Source: Lachnospiraceae bacterium (GTDB taxonomy: Bacteria; Bacillota; Clostridia; Lachnospirales; Lachnospiraceae). From it: DNA of 64,000 nucleotides. Position 1 is the stretch's first letter. The number at the start of each line of letters is the position of its first letter. Below, piece after piece: positions 61,338-64,000 of the stretch. The position numbers were made by a program, and so were the translations under genes. The DNA lies in assembly GCA_017450065.1 (NCBI GenBank), contig JAFSYI010000023.1, positions 1-64,000 on the forward strand, in the 5' to 3' direction. The notes under the pieces were generated by a model. That model was not told where the DNA came from and did no database searches. It saw only the letters and a program-made list of their open reading frames with translations.

Positions 61338-62321
61338 ATGGACAAACCTGTACTTGTTATCATGGCAGCCGGAATGGGTTCAAGATACGGTGGCCTTAAG
61401 CAGATAGACCCTGTTGACGGACAGGGAAACAAGATAATCGACTTTTCAATCTATGATGCGATCCGCGCAGGATTTAAGAAGGTCATATTCATAATAAAAA
61501 AGGAGAACGAACAGGATTTCCGTTCCTGCATAGGAGATGTGGTAAAGGACTATATCGATGTTGAATATGTATTCCAGGAACTGTCCGATATACCGGACGG
61601 AATGACAATACCTGAGGGCAGGGTCAAGCCATGGGGTACGGCGCACGCCGTTCTTAGCTGCCGTAATGTAATAAACGGTCCCTTTGCTGTTATTAACGCG
61701 GATGATTTCTACGGAAAGGAAGCCTTCAGGATAATATATGATTTTCTTGAAGGCTGTACCAGGGATAAGACTTCCGGAGTTGAGAACGCCGGTGCGGAGG
61801 GATGCAGTTCCTGCGGAAAGGATAAGGATGCTGCGGATAAATATGCCATGGTAGGATACAGGCTTAAGAATACACTGACCGATAACGGATATGTATCAAG
61901 GGGTGTATGCAGCATTGACAGTGACGGTTACCTTGTCGATATCGTTGAGAGAACCCGTATCGAGAAGAATGGTGAGGGAGCGAAATTCACCGAGGATGAC
62001 GGAGTGACTTATACGGATATAGATCCCGAAAGTATTGTTTCAATGAATATGTGGGGATTTTCAAAGAGCTTTATAGATGAGATCAAAAAGAGCTTCGTCG
62101 AATTCTTCGAAACGATCGTACCGGGCAATCCGCTGAAGGCAGAGTGCTATCTTCCGGGAGTTGTGGATGAACTGCTTAAGTCCGGTAAGGCGACGGTCAG
62201 GGTACTTAAATCATCGGACAGGTGGTTCGGCGTAACCTATAAGGAAGATAAGCCCTTCGTAATGGATTCCGTCAGGGCACTTAAGGATAAAGGTGAGTAT
62301 CCGGAAAACCTGTGGACCTGA
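61338..62321 (+). CDS. sugar-phosphate nucleotidyltransferase-like protein
   Basis: 327 residues. VLVIMAAGMGSRYGGLKQI is the nucleotide-binding signature and FAVINADDFYG carries the metal aspartates. The centre (GWGTAHAV-like KPWGTAHAVLSC) and SIVSMNMWGFSK also fit. It is distinct from RmlA and GalU in overall sequence; the sugar is unknown. A Cys-containing insertion (EGCSSCGKDKDA) lies near residue 155. The AAGGAGA ribosome site is three to ten bases after an inverted-repeat arm. Confidence 0.85.
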   Translation: MDKPVLVIMAAGMGSRYGGLKQIDPVDGQGNKIIDFSIYDAIRAGFKKVIFIIKKENEQDFRSCIGDVVKDYIDVEYVFQELSDIPDGMTIPEGRVKPWGTAHAVLSCRNVINGPFAVINADDFYGKEAFRIIYDFLEGCTRDKTSGVENAGAEGCSSCGKDKDAADKYAMVGYRLKNTLTDNGYVSRGVCSIDSDGYLVDIVERTRIEKNGEGAKFTEDDGVTYTDIDPESIVSMNMWGFSKSFIDEIKKSFVEFFETIVPGNPLKAECYLPGVVDELLKSGKATVRVLKSSDRWFGVTYKEDKPFVMDSVRALKDKGEYPENLWT

Positions 62322-62359
62322 TCTGTGAAAAGATGAGCCGGACAGAGACAACATTTACT

Positions 62360-62394
62360 TATAGTAAACGAAATAAATAATTTCGTTCACTATA
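62360..62394. repeat. 35-bp palindrome, copy 4
   Basis: Arm TATAGTAAACGAAAT (62360-62374) and ATTTCGTTCACTATA (62380-62394), 34 of 35 bases identical to copy 1. It lies between convergent gene ends. Confidence 0.85.
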
Positions 62395-62401
62395 AATACA
62401 G

Positions 62402-62430
62402 TGAGCAGTGCTTAGTGAAAGCACTGCTCA
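62402..62430 (-). terminator. stem-loop across the stop codon of the SGNH-like gene
   Basis: TGAGCAGTGCTT (62402-62413) pairs exactly with AAGCACTGCTCA (62419-62430); the TAA stop of the - strand gene is in the stem/loop. No long T run follows, so terminator function is tentative. Confidence 0.5.
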
Positions 62431-63548
62431 TAATAATATGTGCTTATATATTCGTACATGGCAAGCAGTATATCATAATAGTTATCGGAGTTAAGCTCGT
62501 GAGTGCCGTCATGCATTGCTTCATACATATAACGGTTCACGTCTATCTTATAATGCGAATAGTCCCTGTAATTGGACAGATCCGTTACTATCTCCTCATC
62601 ATCCTGAAAATAAAAGAGCCGTACATTATCGCATTCGAGCAGCTTCCTGAATTCCCGTTCCTGCACGCAGATGGTGGCTGTGGCGTAACCGCGCAGGACC
62701 ACATCGTCCCAGAACAGGATGCTGTAGGGGGGTACATAAAGCCAGAAGGTTACTTCGGGGTGTGAACGGATCTGTTCGATGAACGGATCGGTGAAAGCAT
62801 CCGCGGTTTCAAAGAACAGGTCATATTCACTTTCGGGGTTCCTCGCAAGCAGACGTTTCGACATATAGGCAAGCCTTGCCGCATACTTCGAGTATTCGTA
62901 ATCATCACTCCATAAATAAGCGTTTTCCGCACTGAATCCGCTCCGGAAATTGTTGACTATGAATTTGGGCATGTAATCAAAGAGAACCGATTTGTTGAAC
63001 AGGTAATGTACATCGCCGGGTCCGATACCTGAAACATAATAGTCTTCAATGGTCTGGGGATACGCGGACGGAAGATCCGTAAAAAGGTAGGTATCCAGGC
63101 AGAATACGACATTTTTTGTTCCTTTATGCCGGAGAACTTCATCAATGATTAGGCGGTAATCGCCGTAATGTGCTCCCTGAAGAGCTATCTTGACGCATTT
63201 ATCACCGAATACATCATCTTCAAACCAGGTATTTTTGAAATTCTCGCTCATGGACGAACCGATGAGTACGGTATCGTAATCAAGATTACGTGCAAGACCG
63301 ATGGCGGATGTTCTTTCGTCGGTCTCAACCGGTGCCAGTCCGAACCAGGGTGCATGGTAGCGCGTAAAGGGATCTATGATGATAACAAGAGCTGCGATCG
63401 CGATCAGGGTCAGCACAATAAATGTTAACGTGAACCCGATAAACCTCTGTGCACTCATAGTGGATTTAACGGCATTATCCTGCGTACCGAGGTCCCTGTT
63501 ATTGTCCTGTATTGTATTTTCCGTGACTGTTTTGTCTGAATTCATCAT
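62412..63548 (-). CDS. SGNH-like membrane-anchored protein, partner of an MBOAT acyltransferase
   Basis: 378 residues: a polar N-terminus (about 35 residues), one membrane helix (IGFTLTFIVLTLIAIAALVI), and an outer domain with DTVLIGSSMSENFKN (SGNH-like nucleophile block) and later NYRDYSHYKIDVNRYM (Asp/His block). Similar in layout to the 359-residue protein at 49349-50428. Immediately upstream on the same strand is the end of an MBOAT gene, so it is an O-acylation pair. ATG 63548 or the adjacent 63545; GGGAAG upstream. Confidence 0.7.
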   Translation of the reverse strand: MMNSDKTVTENTIQDNNRDLGTQDNAVKSTMSAQRFIGFTLTFIVLTLIAIAALVIIIDPFTRYHAPWFGLAPVETDERTSAIGLARNLDYDTVLIGSSMSENFKNTWFEDDVFGDKCVKIALQGAHYGDYRLIIDEVLRHKGTKNVVFCLDTYLFTDLPSAYPQTIEDYYVSGIGPGDVHYLFNKSVLFDYMPKFIVNNFRSGFSAENAYLWSDDYEYSKYAARLAYMSKRLLARNPESEYDLFFETADAFTDPFIEQIRSHPEVTFWLYVPPYSILFWDDVVLRGYATATICVQEREFRKLLECDNVRLFYFQDDEEIVTDLSNYRDYSHYKIDVNRYMYEAMHDGTHELNSDNYYDILLAMYEYISTYYYEQCFH

Positions 63549-63582
63549 CTGTTTTCTTCCCGGTACTTCGGGGCTTCACTGA

Positions 63583-64000
63583 TCAGAAATTGGTGTATAT
63601 ATATTCCGTCACTCCCGACAGAGACAGGATTGACAGGACCATAAGGACAGCTGTGGTGGCGACAGCCCTTTTATTAAGCTTAAGCGCTGCCAGACGTTCC
63701 GTTGCATTTCTGCAGTACATGGATATGAATATGCAAATGAGCAGAAATCCTGTCGCTATCACACATCCGCTGTAATACGGTGTCCTGTCAAGACCGGTTA
63801 GGATCAGCCACTGAAGGAACTGCATTTCATCGGGAGTGGCCTCGGCGACCAATACGATGTTAACAGGAACGAAATTAAGAGAAAACAGCTGTCTGTAGAA
63901 AGCGGCGGCGCACGTCATATCGGGTGCCCTGAACAGTATCCATGACAGGTTGATAAAGAGGAAAGTACCTGTACGCCTTAAGAAAACGGGAACCCGTGCC
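63583..64000 (-). CDS. MBOAT-family O-acyltransferase, C-terminal part
   Basis: The frame is open from the window edge to the stop at 63583, about 138 visible residues. TFLFINLSWILFRAPDMTCA matches the conserved W-x-x-FR segment near the C-terminus of AlgI-type MBOATs, followed by the last membrane helices (YYSGCVIATGFLLICIFISMY, AVATTAVLMVLSILSLSGV). The catalytic histidine region is outside the window. It is the upstream gene of the SGNH-like protein. Confidence 0.75.
   Translation of the reverse strand, partial: ARVPVFLRRTGTFLFINLSWILFRAPDMTCAAAFYRQLFSLNFVPVNIVLVAEATPDEMQFLQWLILTGLDRTPYYSGCVIATGFLLICIFISMYCRNATERLAALKLNKRAVATTAVLMVLSILSLSGVTEYIYTNF

Overview
The window looks like a chromosomal segment of an anaerobic Gram-positive of the Lachnospiraceae (Butyrivibrio/Roseburia-like; genus not resolvable here). 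The basis is the gene families present: a feoA-feoB gene pair followed by the small Cys-rich FeoB-associated protein, the NifU-like/GGGtGRT pair, DUF1846, a Tet(M)-like GTPase carrying a YacP/Rae1 domain, and strong AGGAGG ribosome sites with TTGACA-17-TATAAT promoters. There is no outer-membrane assembly gene. Most genes run on the + strand. No tRNA, rRNA, CRISPR array or intact insertion sequence was seen.

Layout. 1-3060: left-edge accessory stretch with the end of a DNA-alkylation-repair protein, a DUF554 membrane protein, a zinc-less MDR oxidoreductase and remains of a serine-recombinase element. 3065-5680: iron-regulated-looking feoA-feoB-Cys-rich operon with a triple operator. 5695-11945: housekeeping genes (HD hydrolase, SDR epimerase, PHP phosphoesterase, glutamine synthetase, NifU-like/GGGtGRT pair). 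11962-15444 (- strand): an isolated FliD-like protein and a GT-C-type membrane protein.

15556-50428 is a roughly 35 kb cell-surface polysaccharide region. It holds nucleotide-sugar genes (UDP-HexNAc-type dehydrogenase, YdjC deacetylase, rmlA, rmlC, phosphoglucomutase), a membrane-anchored GH25 muramidase, a Wzm/Wzt ABC exporter whose ATPase carries a C-terminal glycan-binding domain, a methyltransferase-kinase resembling the chain terminator WbdD, at least seven GT2 glycosyltransferases (several two-domain), GT87, GtrA and flippase-like membrane proteins, a lipoprotein esterase, a kinase/HAD pair, a WbaP/WcaJ-like initiating phosphoglycosyltransferase, a divergent ClpX-like unfoldase, and an MBOAT/SGNH O-acylation pair. 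Together they suggest synthesis, capping, export and modification of a rhamnose-containing wall or capsular glycan. rmlB and rmlD are not in the window.

50432-64000 returns to mixed functions: a CPBP protease, two tandem ATP-grasp ligases (-), the Tet(M)-like GTPase fused to a Rae1-like NYN nuclease, aroA (-), an HD hydrolase with an operator lying across its promoter (-), a CYTH protein, exodeoxyribonuclease III, DUF1846, a nucleotidyltransferase, and at the right edge a second SGNH/MBOAT pair (-). The strongest candidates for undescribed biology are the GTPase-Rae1 fusion (53173-55896), the WbdD-like capping module next to wzm-wzt, the ClpX paralogue in the glycan operon, and two families of short palindromes in intergenic regions.
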